A DNA stretch of 64,000 nucleotides from Anisodus tanguticus (taxonomy: Eukaryota > Streptophyta > Magnoliopsida > Solanales > Solanaceae), in contig CM067546.1 in NCBI GenBank assembly GCA_034509755.1, positions 34,122,383 through 34,186,382 on the forward strand, read 5' to 3'. Made by a program: the position numbers and the translations under genes. Under the pieces are notes generated by a model that saw nothing but the letters and a program-made list of their open reading frames with translations, made no database searches and was not told the origin of the DNA. Below, piece by piece: positions 48,701 through 60,099 of the stretch; positions within the stretch are counted from its first letter, which is position 1, and every line of letters starts with the position of its first letter.

Positions 48701-49342
48701 TAGGACTGATATTGCATATGCCGTTTAGCAGGTGTGTATGTTTATGCACGACCCCCGAAGTCCCATTTTTCCGCCCTCAAACGTATTATCAGATACGTTA
48801 AGGGCACACTAGACTTTGGTTTACATCTATACCCCTCTGCCCCAACCAAGTTGCTAGCCTATACGGATGCAGATTGGGCAGGATGCCCCGACAAACGTCG
48901 CTCCAACTCAGGGTACTGTGTATTTCTTGGGGATAATCTTATCTCATGGTCTGCCAAGCGGCATGCCACGCTATTCCGTTCGAGTGCTGAAGCAGAATAT
49001 CGCGGAGTTGCTAACGTCGTCGCTGAGATCTGTTGGCTCCGAAATCTTCTTTTGGAGCTCCAGTGTCCATTACGCAAGGCGTCTATAGTCTATTGTGACA
49101 ACATATCTGCTATCTATATGTCTCATAATCCGGTCCAACATCAGCGGACTAAGCATATTGAGATGGATATCCACTTTGTGCGAGAGAAGGTTTCCCGTGG
49201 TCAGGTCAAAATTTTACACGTGCCTTCCTCCTATCAGTATGCAGACATCTTCACAAAGGGACTACCGCGACAGCTCTTCACCGACTTCCGATCCAGCCTT
49301 AGCATTCGGCCTCCTCCCGCTCCGTCTGAGGGGGAGTATTAG
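45706..49342 (+). pseudogene. gag-pol of copia C, interrupted
   Basis: The Gly/Arg-rich gag tail (GGRGGRGRNNKGKGRGKGQR) and a Gln/Pro/Ala-rich stretch with CAG repeats lead into the protease (WYMDTGATSHLT, about 46140). A lost C at about 46566 breaks the frame at RLGHP. Integrase pieces follow: HADLWTSP, FKCDNGCEFNN, SQNGKAERI. The frame 47844-48686 (280 codons) holds the RT including LDVKNAFLHGDLKE and LLYVDDIVLTASS. TAG replaces CAG at 48684-48686 and 48726-48728 (compare A), then a small deletion shifts frame. RNase H is open at 48734-49342 (YTDADWAGCPD, SSAEAEY, YCDN). The stop lies inside the 3' LTR. Confidence 0.92.
45979..46075 (+). repeat. CAG/AGC trinucleotide tract in copia C gag
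   Basis: Several runs of CAG or AGC triplets, interrupted by CCC and GGC. In the gag frame they encode Gln-rich or Ser-rich low-complexity sequence. The same composition gives long but meaningless Cys- or Leu-rich frames on the opposite strand. Confidence 0.85.
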
Positions 49343-49532
49343 CGAATATTCTCCGTATATTTTGTAATTATGATAGATGTATATTTAACGTAACTTAAGA
49401 TTCTAATTGTATTAGGAATCAACCTTTGTAAGGTAAGTTAGGATTCGTACCATATTAGGAATCAACCTTTGTACAGCTATATATATTGTGAATAATTAAA
49501 GAAATCCCTAAGGAAAATCATTCTATCAAACA
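49337..49532 (+). repeat. 3' LTR of copia C
   Basis: 196 bp, closely matching the 198-bp 3' LTR of element A, including the two ATTAGGAATCAAC motifs. Confidence 0.88.
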
Positions 49533-50538
49533 ACCTGTATGCTTTTACAAAGCCTCAGAACTGAACAAAACCAGAGGAATGGATTTATTGAATAGAACTG
49601 CTTGCAGCTTGGGAAGAGCTATATTTCAATTCACATTATTTCAGTAGTATTAAAACACTAACACAAGAAAGGCAAACTCATAAGTTCAAACTAAGGGAAG
49701 GAAAGCAGTGTAGAAAGGCACATAAACAACATAAGAAAACATAGAGAACAATGCATTTAGATATCTATGTGGATATATCAGCAAAATTCATCAAATTTTC
49801 ATCTGCAAATTTCAAAGAAATATATTACAGTGTGCATTTTAGTGTGTTAGGTGTTTGGTTGGGTTATACATAGTGTATTACAGAGTTATACATAGTTTTA
49901 AATCATGCACAGACTTTAAATTTAGATTAGCTTAATTTCCAAGAAAACTGTCCTACTTAGTTGCCTGCAGGCCTCTTCCTTTTCTTTCTTCCTCTGTTAA
50001 TTTTTCCTTTTTCACAAAGAATCTTCATACTTAACACTTGCAAAAATGTAAGAAGCTTACCTTACTTTGGGTTCTCGAACTGAAGTACGCTTCTGCAGTG
50101 TTTCATTTCAACATCGTTGTTAACTTGTTTGATTCCAAAGAAGTAGACCTGCTCCAGGCAATGTTTAGATCAGTGATAATATAAAAATGATATAGAGAGG
50201 ATCACTAAACTGAGCTAAAATGAAACGAACGGCAGAAGACCATGCTTTCAAAGCTCGGTTATGTTCTCTCCAGTCTATGCCTCAAATTATGAATGGAAAT
50301 TCTGTAAAGCTCATAAACCATTTCTTTTCCCTGGATAAGTGAAGTAATAAGCCACTTCTAGTAAAAATGACTACTAATCAAGATTCCCACCACCTTAAAA
50401 AAAAAAGAAATAATAAACACAGCATACATAGAGCTGATTTCTTCGACATCAAGAGTTTATGAAATTTTCCTCCATTGGTTGAGGCAGTTTGGCATGACCA
50501 CAAAAATGAAGCAGTCTGCGGCCTCTAGGTGGGTCAAA
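49533..50538. other. Non-coding interval between copia C and E
   Basis: Contains one of the possible host exons (about 50069-50142). Otherwise AT-rich with no recognised feature. Confidence 0.4.
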
Positions 50539-51607
50539 TGTTTGGTAATATGTTTTTGTATTTAATTAGCATTGTACTCTTATCATAATTGTAGAATTCT
50601 TGTACAAATAAAATAGGATTTTGGAAGTAGAAAAGGAATATGATTTTCTATATTATGGAAATTGTAAATTGTATATATATTCATTCATTAATGAAAATAA
50701 TCAAGAGATTGTTTCTTTCATGATATCAGAAGTCTAGGTCTCACTTGCTTCTACCGATTTGTCCTCTCTTCCGCTGCCTCGGTTTCCGGTCTCTTCTCGA
50801 AATCCGTGGACCTTACCTCCTCTCTTCCCAATTTTTTTTCCAAATCCCTCATTCACCTATTGTTCTTTCGTTATATATATGTCAAATAACATGTTTCATC
50901 CTGCCCTTACTGTTTCCAACATCAAGAACCACATCCTTATTGTTCTTGAGATGGAAAACGTCCAATATGCGACGTGACAGAATTGTTCAAAATTCATGCA
51001 ATCTCACATCAAGTCCTCCATCACATAATTCCTCCCGATGTCCCTACATTTCGCGGAGGATCCTCAGTTGTGGATCACTTTTGATGCTACCGTCCTTCCG
51101 TGGATTTACTCCACTATTTCTACCGACCTTTTACAGACGATCATTGAACCAGACACTACAGCTATGACTACCTGGAATAGATTGTGTGATATATTCCAGG
51201 ATAACCAACATTCCCGAGTTGTCACTGTTGAGCAAGAATTTTCACAAGTCAGCATGGAAAATTTTCCGAATGTTTCAGCTTATTGTAAACGACTCAAAGA
51301 ATTGGTGGACCAACTCCGTAACGTTGGAGCGCCGATTACCAATAATGTCTTGTTCTCCAAATGGTTGTAGGCCTATCGGAGGCCTATAATGGAGTTGGGA
51401 CTCTACACAACCGTGTATATCTCTATATTTGGTAATATATTTTTGTATGTAATTAGCATTGTACTCTTACCATAATTGTAGAATTCTTGTACAAATAGAA
51501 TAGAATTTTGGGAGTAGAATAGGAATAGGATTTTCCATATTATGGAAATTGTAAATTGTATATATACTCATTCATTAATAAAAATAATCAAGAGATTATT
51601 TCTTTCA
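50539..51607 (+). mobile_element. Short non-autonomous copia element E (gag remnant only)
   Basis: Two 182-bp LTRs, 50539-50720 and 51426-51607, aligned end to end (TGTTTGGTAATATG / TATTTGGTAATATA ... TTTCTTTCA). The primer site TGATATCAGAAG, a variant of TGGTATCA, follows the 5' LTR. The 705-bp interior contains only a broken gag: MSNNMFHPALTVSNIKN (50879 onward), then IPPDVPTF and the open frame 51038-51370 with PWIYSTISTDLLQTIIEPDT and a VSAYCKRLKELVDQLRNVG stretch, the Ty1/copia-type gag domain (UBN2/retrotran-gag). Protease, integrase, RT and RNase H are absent. No target duplication (TCAAA against CTCTT). Confidence 0.85.
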
Positions 51608-52639
51608 CTCTTCCTTTCCTACTGGACAAAAACTCAAAGTGTTTTAAGTCCCTAGACGAACACAAAAATTCTTCTCCCTATAGAAATGAAATACGACTAA
51701 CACTTTTATGATGGTGACCTTCAAGGTATGGTAAGTCAAGCATGATAAAAAGATTATTACCATAATTTTAAAATGATGGTTGATGAGTTGCTAACGATTC
51801 TGCTGGGCGCATAACTTCTTTACATCTGATTCAAGTTCCTTGACCCTATTCTTATTGTTTACATTCTCCATACAAAAAAGGTCCATATTATTATGCAAAT
51901 TTTAATAGACAAAATAGTAAAAAACTTTCCAACATTTATCATTTCATTTATTCGACCTCTTCAGATATCATCTCAAACCAGCCAAACCATGATAGATGTA
52001 TAGCAAGAATTAAAAAAGAAACAGTCACTTACAGACCTCGGCCCGAGTAGAAACAGGTCCCATGTTTTGGCAATCACTTTTCGCTTTCCCCGATCCATGC
52101 CAACACGCAGAGCTCCTTAAATATGCATTTCCAAGTTATAGTTGAAAGTTGAAACTTTAATAAGAAAACATATGGCCAACACATATGCCTGCGATGTTTG
52201 GTATAAAACTTACAATCTTGACTTGGTCCAACTATATGAATCTCTCTACTATTCCACACAATCAAGCATTCCAATACTAAATAAATTATTTATTAAAATA
52301 ATTTAAAAATTCTCTAAGACTGTCTTATAAATATGAACGTGGAGGGAAGAGGTAATATCATGGGTGTACTTTCAGATTAATTATTTTAATTAATATTTTT
52401 GAACTCCAATTTATTTGGAGCTTTGTCCTAAAAAGTGACACTTGGGCTTTTGTGATTATGACATCTGACTTATTATAGTATCTTTTTCTTCTGCTTTTAA
52501 TAATATATAGATACAAATGTTTTGTTCGTCATGTCAGCGTTGATCCTAAAGTTATGGCCTTATGGACATATATTAAAACGTAATCTAGTTGAATCAAATC
52601 TTCTCCTTTGCGAAGATGATAGAATTTTTATAAAAATAT
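51608..52639. other. Intergenic or intronic
   Basis: Holds two possible host exons (51803-51877, 52035-52108) described separately. Otherwise AT-rich. Confidence 0.4.
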
Positions 52640-52813
52640 AGTCAAACATCTCTATAACAATGTTATTTGTTCAGATATTTTTTAGATGTTATAATGACAT
52701 GTTGTAATAGAAAATATATAAATATATACATAACATGAAAAATAATTCCAAAGAAAATGGTTAATACAGTGAAATATAGTTATAGAGGATGACATGTATA
52801 GAGAAGTCTAACT
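52640..52813. mobile_element. MITE with AGTCAAAC/AGTTAGAC inverted ends
   Basis: The left AGTCAAACATCTCTATAACA and the right end, reverse-complemented AGTTAGACTTCTCTATA, are inverted repeats around about 170 bp of non-coding DNA with TGTTATAATGACATG-type sequence. Flanks are AT-rich, so the target duplication is ambiguous. Confidence 0.65.
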
Positions 52814-53940
52814 ATATATAGCCTTTACTTAATTAAAGTTGATCATATAAAATTCTCTTTTTTATTTTATTTCGTTTTGACATTGTGAATTTCTCATGAG
52901 TTATTAGCTCTAGATCTTATGATTAACTATTTTGTTGCGTATGAACATGGTTTTGGACCTACCTAATTAATGACATGTATTCTTTTTTAATTAGTTTGTA
53001 GGAGAAATTGAAAGGATTGCTTTCAAGCCAATAATGGCAAAGATTAGAATGGTGATTTCTATTTCATATTCTAGTGTTTGTCTCACGTCAATGTTGGATA
53101 CTTTGTGAATTTTGCTATGATTGCTTAATTAAATAACCTTAAGCATGTGATACGCAATTCCCTGAAATATATTGCACATGAGTTCACACGCAATTTCAGG
53201 AAACAAAGAATTAATATTGTTACAAGAGGAAAAGTACTTGTCACTCTCATTTCACACTTTCAGTAGAAGATCATTTTAATAAAAATGTAAAAGAAAGGTT
53301 CTTGATTTGCCACTCGCTGAAAAATGCATCTTATAAATTTGTTAAAATATTAATCAAAATAAACTTCTTAGGATTATATATGAAAGATCCAAATAGCTTT
53401 GAGCTACTTAAGATTATATTCAAGTAAAGAAGATCGGTGCAATGTTGGTTTTATTTTTCGAGGGTCCTTATATAACAATGGGATTGCTTTTATGTGTTAA
53501 AATAAATCATAAAAAATAAGTGTTTGCAGCAAATTTTGAATATGTGGAAGTAAACTGCAACACAAACAAAATATGAAGAAATAAATTTATTGATGAATAT
53601 TGTGGTGCAAATCTCTTGACCTCTTTGTGAATATCTCGAGATTTTTGAGATTTTTGAGATGTCTTGAAAGATAATATTTGATGATATATTTATGAATATC
53701 CATGAGTTTATGAGATATTCGAGATGTCTTTTCAAGGATTCTATGCCTTTTTATATGCGTGAGCCAAGGTTTAGGGTAGAGTAGTAGCATCCAAGAAACT
53801 CTAATGGACGAGTTTGAAAATGAATTGGACTCATCTTGTAGAGTATATTTTGAATCAGATAAAATTTCGGTGTCTACAACAAGTTCACCTTCATCTAACT
53901 AAATATCTTAGTTAATTCGCCCCCTTAAAAATAACCATTA
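52814..53940. other. Intergenic, no gene
   Basis: AT-rich. A short stretch at 53620-53730 repeats GAGATTTTTGAGAT-like words. Overlapping minus-strand open frames there look like chance. Confidence 0.45.
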
Positions 53941-53945
53941 ATTAA

Positions 53946-54154
53946 TGTAAAGAATTGAATTCCTTGATCAATATTCTTCCTAAGATACAATATATATACA
54001 ATCCTTTTATGTATGAATAATGGAAAACTAATCTACCTTACCTAAAATAAGATATACTAATTACAATTATAATAATTTCAATATATTACATATCAATTAT
54101 AAATTTATAATAAATGAGAGGTAATTGTGGGATATGTCCATAATTACTCTAACA
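53946..54154 (-). repeat. 3' LTR of copia D
   Basis: 209 bp, preceded on the sense strand by a purine-rich CTAAGACTACGGGGAAC tract. Partner of 58721-58938. Confidence 0.9.
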
Positions 54155-56488
54155 GTTCCCCGTAGTCTTAGATGGAGGTTCTCGGATGCTGAGACTGTCC
54201 CTGAAATCATCAAACAGTACGCGTGGAAGACCATTCGTAAAGATGTCAGCTATCTGATAACGGGATGGGACATGAAGAACCCGAATTTGACCACAAATAA
54301 CTTTTTCTCGGACAAACAGGATATCCATTTTAATGTGCTTCGTGCATTGATGCTGAGCAGGATTGCCAGAGAAGTATATCGCACTTACATTGTCACAATA
54401 GACCACTGTTGCCTTTTCAATTGGACAATGGAGCTCCAGTAGCAGATTCCGAAGCCAACAGGATTCAGCAACAGCATTGGCAACCCCTTTGTACTTTGCC
54501 TCTGCACTTAACCGAGATAGTGTGGACTGACGTTTGGACGACCATGATATGAGATTGTCACCCAAGAATACACAATAGACGGAAGTGGAGTCTGGGCAGC
54601 CGCCCCAATCCGCATCAGTGTAGGCAGAAGGACTCGAGATGGAGGACTTATACAGATGTAGTCCGAACTGAAGAGTACCCTTAACATACTGCATAATCCT
54701 CTTGAGAGCCCCCATATTTTCTTCATTCGGATCATGCATGTGTAAACAGACTTGCTGGACTGCATAGGAAATATCAGGCCTCGTAAAAGTGAGATACTGC
54801 AATGCATTAGCTAGGAAGCGGTAATGTGTGGGGTTGTTGTATGGAGTACCCGAAGCATTGCTCAACTTCGCATTCGTGTCCACCGGAGTATGGAAAGGTT
54901 TGCAAGAAGACAACCCTTCTTTGTCAAGTATCTCATCAGCATACTTTTTTTGACTGAGAAACAGACCACCTGTATAGTGAGTGACAGCAATGCCAAGAAA
55001 ATAATTCAACGGACCTAAGTCCTTCATTGCAAATTCAGCTGCAAGAAGGGACATAATGGACTGGCAAAGTGAAGTTGAGGATGTAGTGATGATAATGTCA
55101 TCAACATACAGAAGTATATAAGCCATATAAGTGCCCTTTCTATAAATAAAGAGAGACTGATCGGACTTGCTGTGAGAGAATCCCAATTTGAAAACAAATC
55201 CTGCAAACCTGTTATACCATGCCCGAAGAGCTTGTTTCAGACCATATAAGGATTTTCTCAATGGGCACACGTGATCTAGAAGGGCAGGATCGCGGAATCG
55301 CAACAGCTGATGTATATATATCATTTCCTGCAAGTGGACATGTAAAAATGCATTCTTGACATCCAACTGATGAATGAACCATGACTTGGATAGTGCCAGA
55401 CTAAGAACAATCCTGATAGTTGCAGGCTTGACTACCGGACTGAATGTTTCACCGCAATCTACTCCCACCTGCTGAGACATGCCATCACCAACAAGACGAG
55501 CTTTGTATCTCGTAAAAGAATCATCAGAATTCTTTTTATGGCAAAAAACCCACATTGACTGAATTATATTCACATTAGATGGTCGTGGTACCAAATCCCA
55601 CGTCTTATTTTGAATAAGAGCAGTAAATTCATCTAACATGGCAGCCTTCCAATTCGGGTATAATAAGGCAGCTTTGAGATTTTTTGGTATTGGTGAGGGT
55701 TGGACTGAGGTGGTTAGGTTAAAATGGTGTTTAGGATGAAAATCCCCTGCATTGCACGTGTTTCCATGGTCCGTTGAGGTGTTGGGCCGTTGGATGATTG
55801 GGTGGTGTTGGGATTTTGGGTCGAAACAGTGGGTAGAGTGGTTTCGGTATTTTGGGCCGAGGTAGTGGGCCCAGTACTGGTTTAGGCCAGTGTGTTGCCG
55901 AAAGGGGGGTGGGGTGACGGGTTGAGTTGTAGGGGTTAGTGATGGCCCTAAATTGTTATTTTGAGAGTTTAGATGATACCTCAAAGTTTGATGAATTTCG
56001 TCGTCCAGAAAATTATATGAAAGTGGGGATGCCGCTCTAGATATAGCAAACGGGAAGGTTGATTCATCAAAGATAACATGATGAGAAATAATGATTTTTT
56101 CTGTTGACATATCAAAGCATTTATATCCCCTATGATTTTGTGGGTACCCCAAAAACACGCAAGGAGTAGATTGAGCTTGAAGTTTATGAATGGTGGTGGA
56201 CGGAAACAAGGGATAACATAAACACCCAAAAACCCGTAAATGTGTAAACGAAGGAATACAGTTGTACAATACCTGAGTATGGGACACATTGAAGAGTAGT
56301 TTACTAGGAAGAATATTTAAGAGATATGTAGCCATTTGAAGAGCATGATGCCAAAAATTTGGTGGTGTGGATGAATGCATAAGGATAGAGCGAGTCATAT
56401 TATTGATTGTTCGAATTTTTCTTTCAGCTTTTCCATTTTGAGAAGATGTATACAGGAAATACAGACAGACATCCCATTTTGTTGACAA
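54149..56488 (-). pseudogene. pol C-terminal two-thirds of copia D (integrase end, RT, RNase H)
   Basis: A single open frame of 779 codons. N-terminal part: YTSSQNGKAERKIRTINNM (end of integrase core), then LRVFGCLCYPLFPST. A Ser/Pro/Thr/His-rich linker follows. RT: WDLVPRPSNVNIIQSMWVF, GETFSPVVKPATIRIVLSLA, IHQLDVKNAFLHVHLQEM, LYGLKQALRAWYNRF, ILLYVDDIIITTSS (catalytic YVDD) and KDLGPLNYFLGIAV. RNase H: YTDADWGGCPD with two residues fewer before YCVFLGDNLISWSSKRQ, then SAEAKYKGVANAVAE (Lys where relatives have Glu), VYCDNVSAIY and IADIFTNGLPR. The stop is inside the 3' LTR. It is called a pseudogene because gag and integrase are broken upstream and because of the RNase H change. Confidence 0.9.
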
Positions 56489-58400
56489 AAAATCTGAAAT
56501 TGGGCATTTATAAATCCCCCCCCCCCATTTATCACATTGAAAACATTTAATGGTTTTGTCAAACTAAGTTTTGATAAACATATTAAATTATTTCAAAATG
56601 TTATAGGTCTGTGATTTTTGTTCTAAGGGAAAGGTCCACAAGAAATTCGAAAAATCATCAAGAATGAGCAAATAGTACTTATGACCTGTAACACTTAATA
56701 TGGGTGAAGTCCACAAATCACAGTGCAAAATATCAAATGACATAACAATATTAGTAGTAGATGCAGAAATAGAAGTTTAATATGTTTACCAAACACACAT
56801 GTTTGGCAAACAGAAGAGTCCAAACGTCCATTACAATAAATCAAATTATTCTTCTAAATTGATTAAAAACCGGTGCTCCCGGGTGTTCCAACCTATTATG
56901 CCATATACTAGGAGAGATAGCCGCAAAGGTGGAAGGTTTGACCATGTGGTTGTCGGAGACAGAGGTGATGGGGTATAAGTCCCATGTGCTATTATATCTC
57001 ATGAGTTGTATCCCCGTCTGAAAATCCTTTACAGAAAAACCAAACGGATCAAAATTCACAGAAACATTGTTGTTAGTTGTAAAACGCCTAACAAAGATCA
57101 AGTTTTTAATTAATTTTGGTGCATGTAAGACATTTTTCAAGCATAGAGGTGGGTGGGGTGATGGTAGTGTTACCTTACCAATACCACGAATTGGAATTTC
57201 CAGCCCACTGCCGACAATAATATTTTTATTACCGCTCGTATTAAAATAAGACGAAAGATTACCTTGAGATGCTGTCATGTGTGATGTAGCCCCTGTATCC
57301 ATGTACCACGATTCATCTGGAATATTTAGATTCATGTGACTCATGGCTTGTTCAATATCCGTGGGTGCATATCCGGCAGAGGATGGCGCCTGAGCTGCAA
57401 AAGCATGTTATGGATGAGATCCGAGAATACCGGGTTGGTGATTTGAAGAATGAGGAGGTCGGGTCCACAAAGAAGTCGGGAATGGCATGGCAGGACAGCC
57501 CACTACAGGGCCCAGGCCCATGATAGGTACTGCCCCCACTGTCCGCCGCTATTGCCTGGAAACTGTCCGCCACTGCCCGGGCTGGCTGCTGCCGCCGACG
57601 GTTTGTCCCTCACCCCGTCCACGTCCCTTTCCACTATTATTTTTTCTTTTATTGTTTCGATTTGAACCCTGTTTTTTACCTTTATTTTGATGAGTATTTT
57701 GGCCACCCGAACCAGAATTTTGGGGCTCCAAATTAGTGGAAAATGAGTTGGTAGAGACGAGAGCCATTCCACCGGTGGTTGTGCCCGATGATGCCTGCTT
57801 TGCCTTCTTCGTTTCCTCGAGGATTAACCTCGATCGGACCTCGTAAAAGGGAGGTAAAAAAATTCCTTTGCCGAATGAACGTAGAAATACCATCATACTG
57901 TTCATTCAGAACCGCAATCAACTGAAGGACTAACCTTTGATTTGTCACGGGTGAACCAACGTTCGACAGTTGGTCCGGAAGTACTTTTAATTCTTGACAA
58001 TAGGATGAGATGTTAGAAAAATCATCCAATTTAATATTTGTAAATTGGTGTTCAAGATAAACGACCCTAGACATTTTGTTATCTTGAAAAATATTTTCTA
58101 ATCTTTCTCACGCCTGTTTAGCCGTAGAATTGGGTTCTAAGATGGTATGAAGAAGATCATTCGAAATTGTGCCATAAATCCATTGAAGGACAATAGCATC
58201 TAAGCGGGACCATAATTTCTTGTCCACCGTAGTGGTATCCGACGGTGACTCGGATGGAAGAATATGGTCAATCACCTCATAAGCACGACAGTGAATTTTG
58301 AATAATTCCGCCCATGAGGTATACCGCCCTTTCTCCATTTCAAGAGTTAATTATGGACGGCTAGAGCGGGATGAAAGATTTATTTTTCGGCCATAAGTTC
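56489..58400 (-). pseudogene. gag, protease and integrase N-terminus of copia D, broken
   Basis: Gag from 58338 down: MEKGRYTSWAELFKIHCRAY and LQWIYGTISNDLLHTILEPN, a stop at about 58108, then VYLEHQFTNIKLDDFSNISS. A basic NNKRKNNSGKGRGRGEGQ tail follows. The protease frame 57344-56841 has SWYMDTGATSHMTAS (active-site DTGA) and LHAPKLIKNLIFVRRF, then WHNRLEHPGAPVF, where His-Pro context is kept but Gly is Glu. The integrase zinc and first catalytic Asp region (56840-56490) is degraded and includes a run of ten C (56516-56526). Confidence 0.85.
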
Positions 58401-58720
58401 CACTTAAAATAAAAAAAAGAAGGAGAATGAAGTTGTGTTTTGATGGAAGTGGATTAGGAAAACCTAAAGAGTAGGTTATTCTAGCCGAGGGGGTGGGATA
58501 GGTTTAGGTTTAGGGTTTTAGGATTCCTAAACCTAAGTGGGATAGTTGTAATCGGCTAGGGTAGTTTAGGCTTTGGAGGAATAGTTTTAGGTTTAGAGTT
58601 TTAGGATTTCTACACCTAAGTGTTTTGGTCGAAAAACAATGTAGAAGGAAAAGGTAGAAATCGGCCGAGAGAAGGAAAAAAGAAGAGTTTAAGGCAAATG
58701 ATCTTTGACTAATGATACCA

Positions 58721-58757
58721 TGTAAAGAATTGAATCTCTTGATCAATATTCTTCCCA

Positions 58758-58824
<67 letters not shown>

Positions 58825-58938
58825 CCTTCTATGTATAAATAATGGAAGACTAATCTACCTTACCTAAAATAAGAGATACTAATTACAATTATAATAATTT
58901 CAATATATTACATATCAATTCCCATAATTACTCTAACA
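58721..58938 (-). repeat. 5' LTR of copia D
   Basis: 218 bp, partner of 53946-54154. Its length is raised by the TA run at 58760-58822. Confidence 0.9.
58760..58822. repeat. (TA)n microsatellite inside an LTR
   Basis: About 31 uninterrupted TA units. The other LTR of element D has only ATATATATA at this position, so the expansion took place after insertion. Confidence 0.95.
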
Positions 58939-58943
58939 ATTAA

Positions 58944-59249
58944 CAGGTCCACCATCTATCAATGTGAGACTTCAATTTAATCAACTACCCACCCCCACCC
59001 CATCCCACCACACACCATATACTTTCCTAACCACCCATCCTCCAGAAAAAAGAAAAGGGTTCTCATAATTTTAAAAAATAAAATAAAAATTACATAATAA
59101 ATTTCTTGGGAAGATAGCTTATCTTTCATTTTAATACTTACTACATTTTTAATAAATCCCTTTTTGTTATATTTACAATAACAACAATAACTATACATTC
59201 AATTAAGCAACTAATTAATATAAGCCACTAAAAAAATTAAATAGTCCAA
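58944..59249. other. Intergenic
   Basis: C/A-rich then AT-rich sequence, no gene. Confidence 0.4.
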
Positions 59250-59522
59250 TTTAAACTAATTGATGTTTTAGCCTCTAAAAATTGATTCAAAATAATTGAT
59301 GTTTCGCAAAATCAAGAAAGTATTTAATCTTTTTCACAAAAACGCCGTTGACACATTCATAATCCACGTGATAATAATGTCAACCTAAAAAGAAAAGAAA
59401 ATCACAATTAAGGGCAATTTAATCAAAAGTCTTCTTAATTTTTAATAGTAAGTTGAATTTCTTAATCATGTGCCCAAACCTAGCTAAAACATCAATTATT
59501 TTGGATGGAAGAGAATACTTCT
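59250..59522. mobile_element. Stowaway-like MITE
   Basis: AACTAATTGATGTTTTAGC at the left and GCTAAAACATCAATTATTTT at the right are inverted copies. The right end continues GGATGGAAGAG, like Stowaway termini. The left outer terminus is degraded and the boundaries are approximate. Confidence 0.5.
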
Positions 59523-60099
59523 TACTAAAAAAAGAAAATAGATGTATGAACTTTTCTCAATCTTTTCCCATCAATTAAAAGCAGCTAGAAAAGAACCAAG
59601 AGATATAGTGATAGAGGTCTGTCGTTGATGAGCTAATAAAACCAAAGGGAGTTGCAGAGAAATCAGAATAATTGCACAAACTGAAAGTGATAAAACATTA
59701 GAATCTCTCTCATATAACATATCATGTGGGCATTCAGAGTCTCTATCATTAAATAGATGTAAGTAATTAACGTACTAAAGAACGATGAGGGGAGAAAAAG
59801 CATGTGCTAATTCACGTTTAACGTATGTACCGCAAATCATTGCCTGTCTGTTCCCTTGGCTCCTTGACACCCCCACATGCTTATCGTCGTTTTAGACGAC
59901 ATAATTTATAAACATTAGGGTTGTGTTCGCAAGAAGGAAAATATCTTTTTGAAAAATAAGTAAAAAATTATATAATTTTAAAAACATTTATATATAATCT
60001 AAAAAGTAATCCTCACATAAATCTAGCAACAACAACAACATACATAATGTAATTGTTGGTTCTAATGGTGCAGGAAACAGAAATAAGTAACTGCTAACT
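59523..60099. other. Intergenic
   Basis: AT-rich, no gene or repeat ends supported. Confidence 0.4.

Larger units (their letters stand above)
45706..49532 (+). mobile_element. Ty1/copia retrotransposon C, 5'-truncated
   Basis: Starts within gag, directly against the LINE fragment; the 5' LTR, primer site and gag N-terminus are missing. The 3' LTR 49337-49532 starts TATTAGCGAATATTC after CTGAGGGGGAG and ends CTATCAAACA, two bases different from A's CTATCTTACA. Sequence is very close to element A throughout pol, so the two are one family. Confidence 0.9.
45078..52108 (-). other. Possible exons of an unidentified minus-strand host gene
   Basis: Four short open segments on the minus strand have splice-like borders. 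About 52108-52035: GMDRGKRKVIAKTWDLF, then donor GTAAGT. About 51877-51803: NKNRVKELESDVKKLCAQQN, coiled-coil-like. About 50142-50069: NDVEMKHCRSVLQFENPK, then donor GTAAGG. About 45157-45078: KENDFRMPPILSKEEENSDW, then a TAG. They can be joined in one frame, but only with hand-picked acceptors, so the model is weak. Elements E, C and the LINE fragment would all lie in its introns. No family is recognised. Other reading frames of the first segment are also open. Confidence 0.2.
53946..58938 (-). mobile_element. Ty1/copia retrotransposon D
   Basis: LTRs 58721-58938 (5' on the minus strand) and 53946-54154 (3'), starting TGTTAGAGTAATTATGG and ending CTTTACA. The target duplication ATTAA is perfect (53941-53945, 58939-58943). 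The primer site TGGTATCA lies directly inside the 5' LTR. The left LTR has about 39 bases not in the right one; the right LTR has a long TA run. Gag and integrase are broken, but the IN end-RT-RNase H frame is open for 779 codons, the least decayed pol here. Confidence 0.95.
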
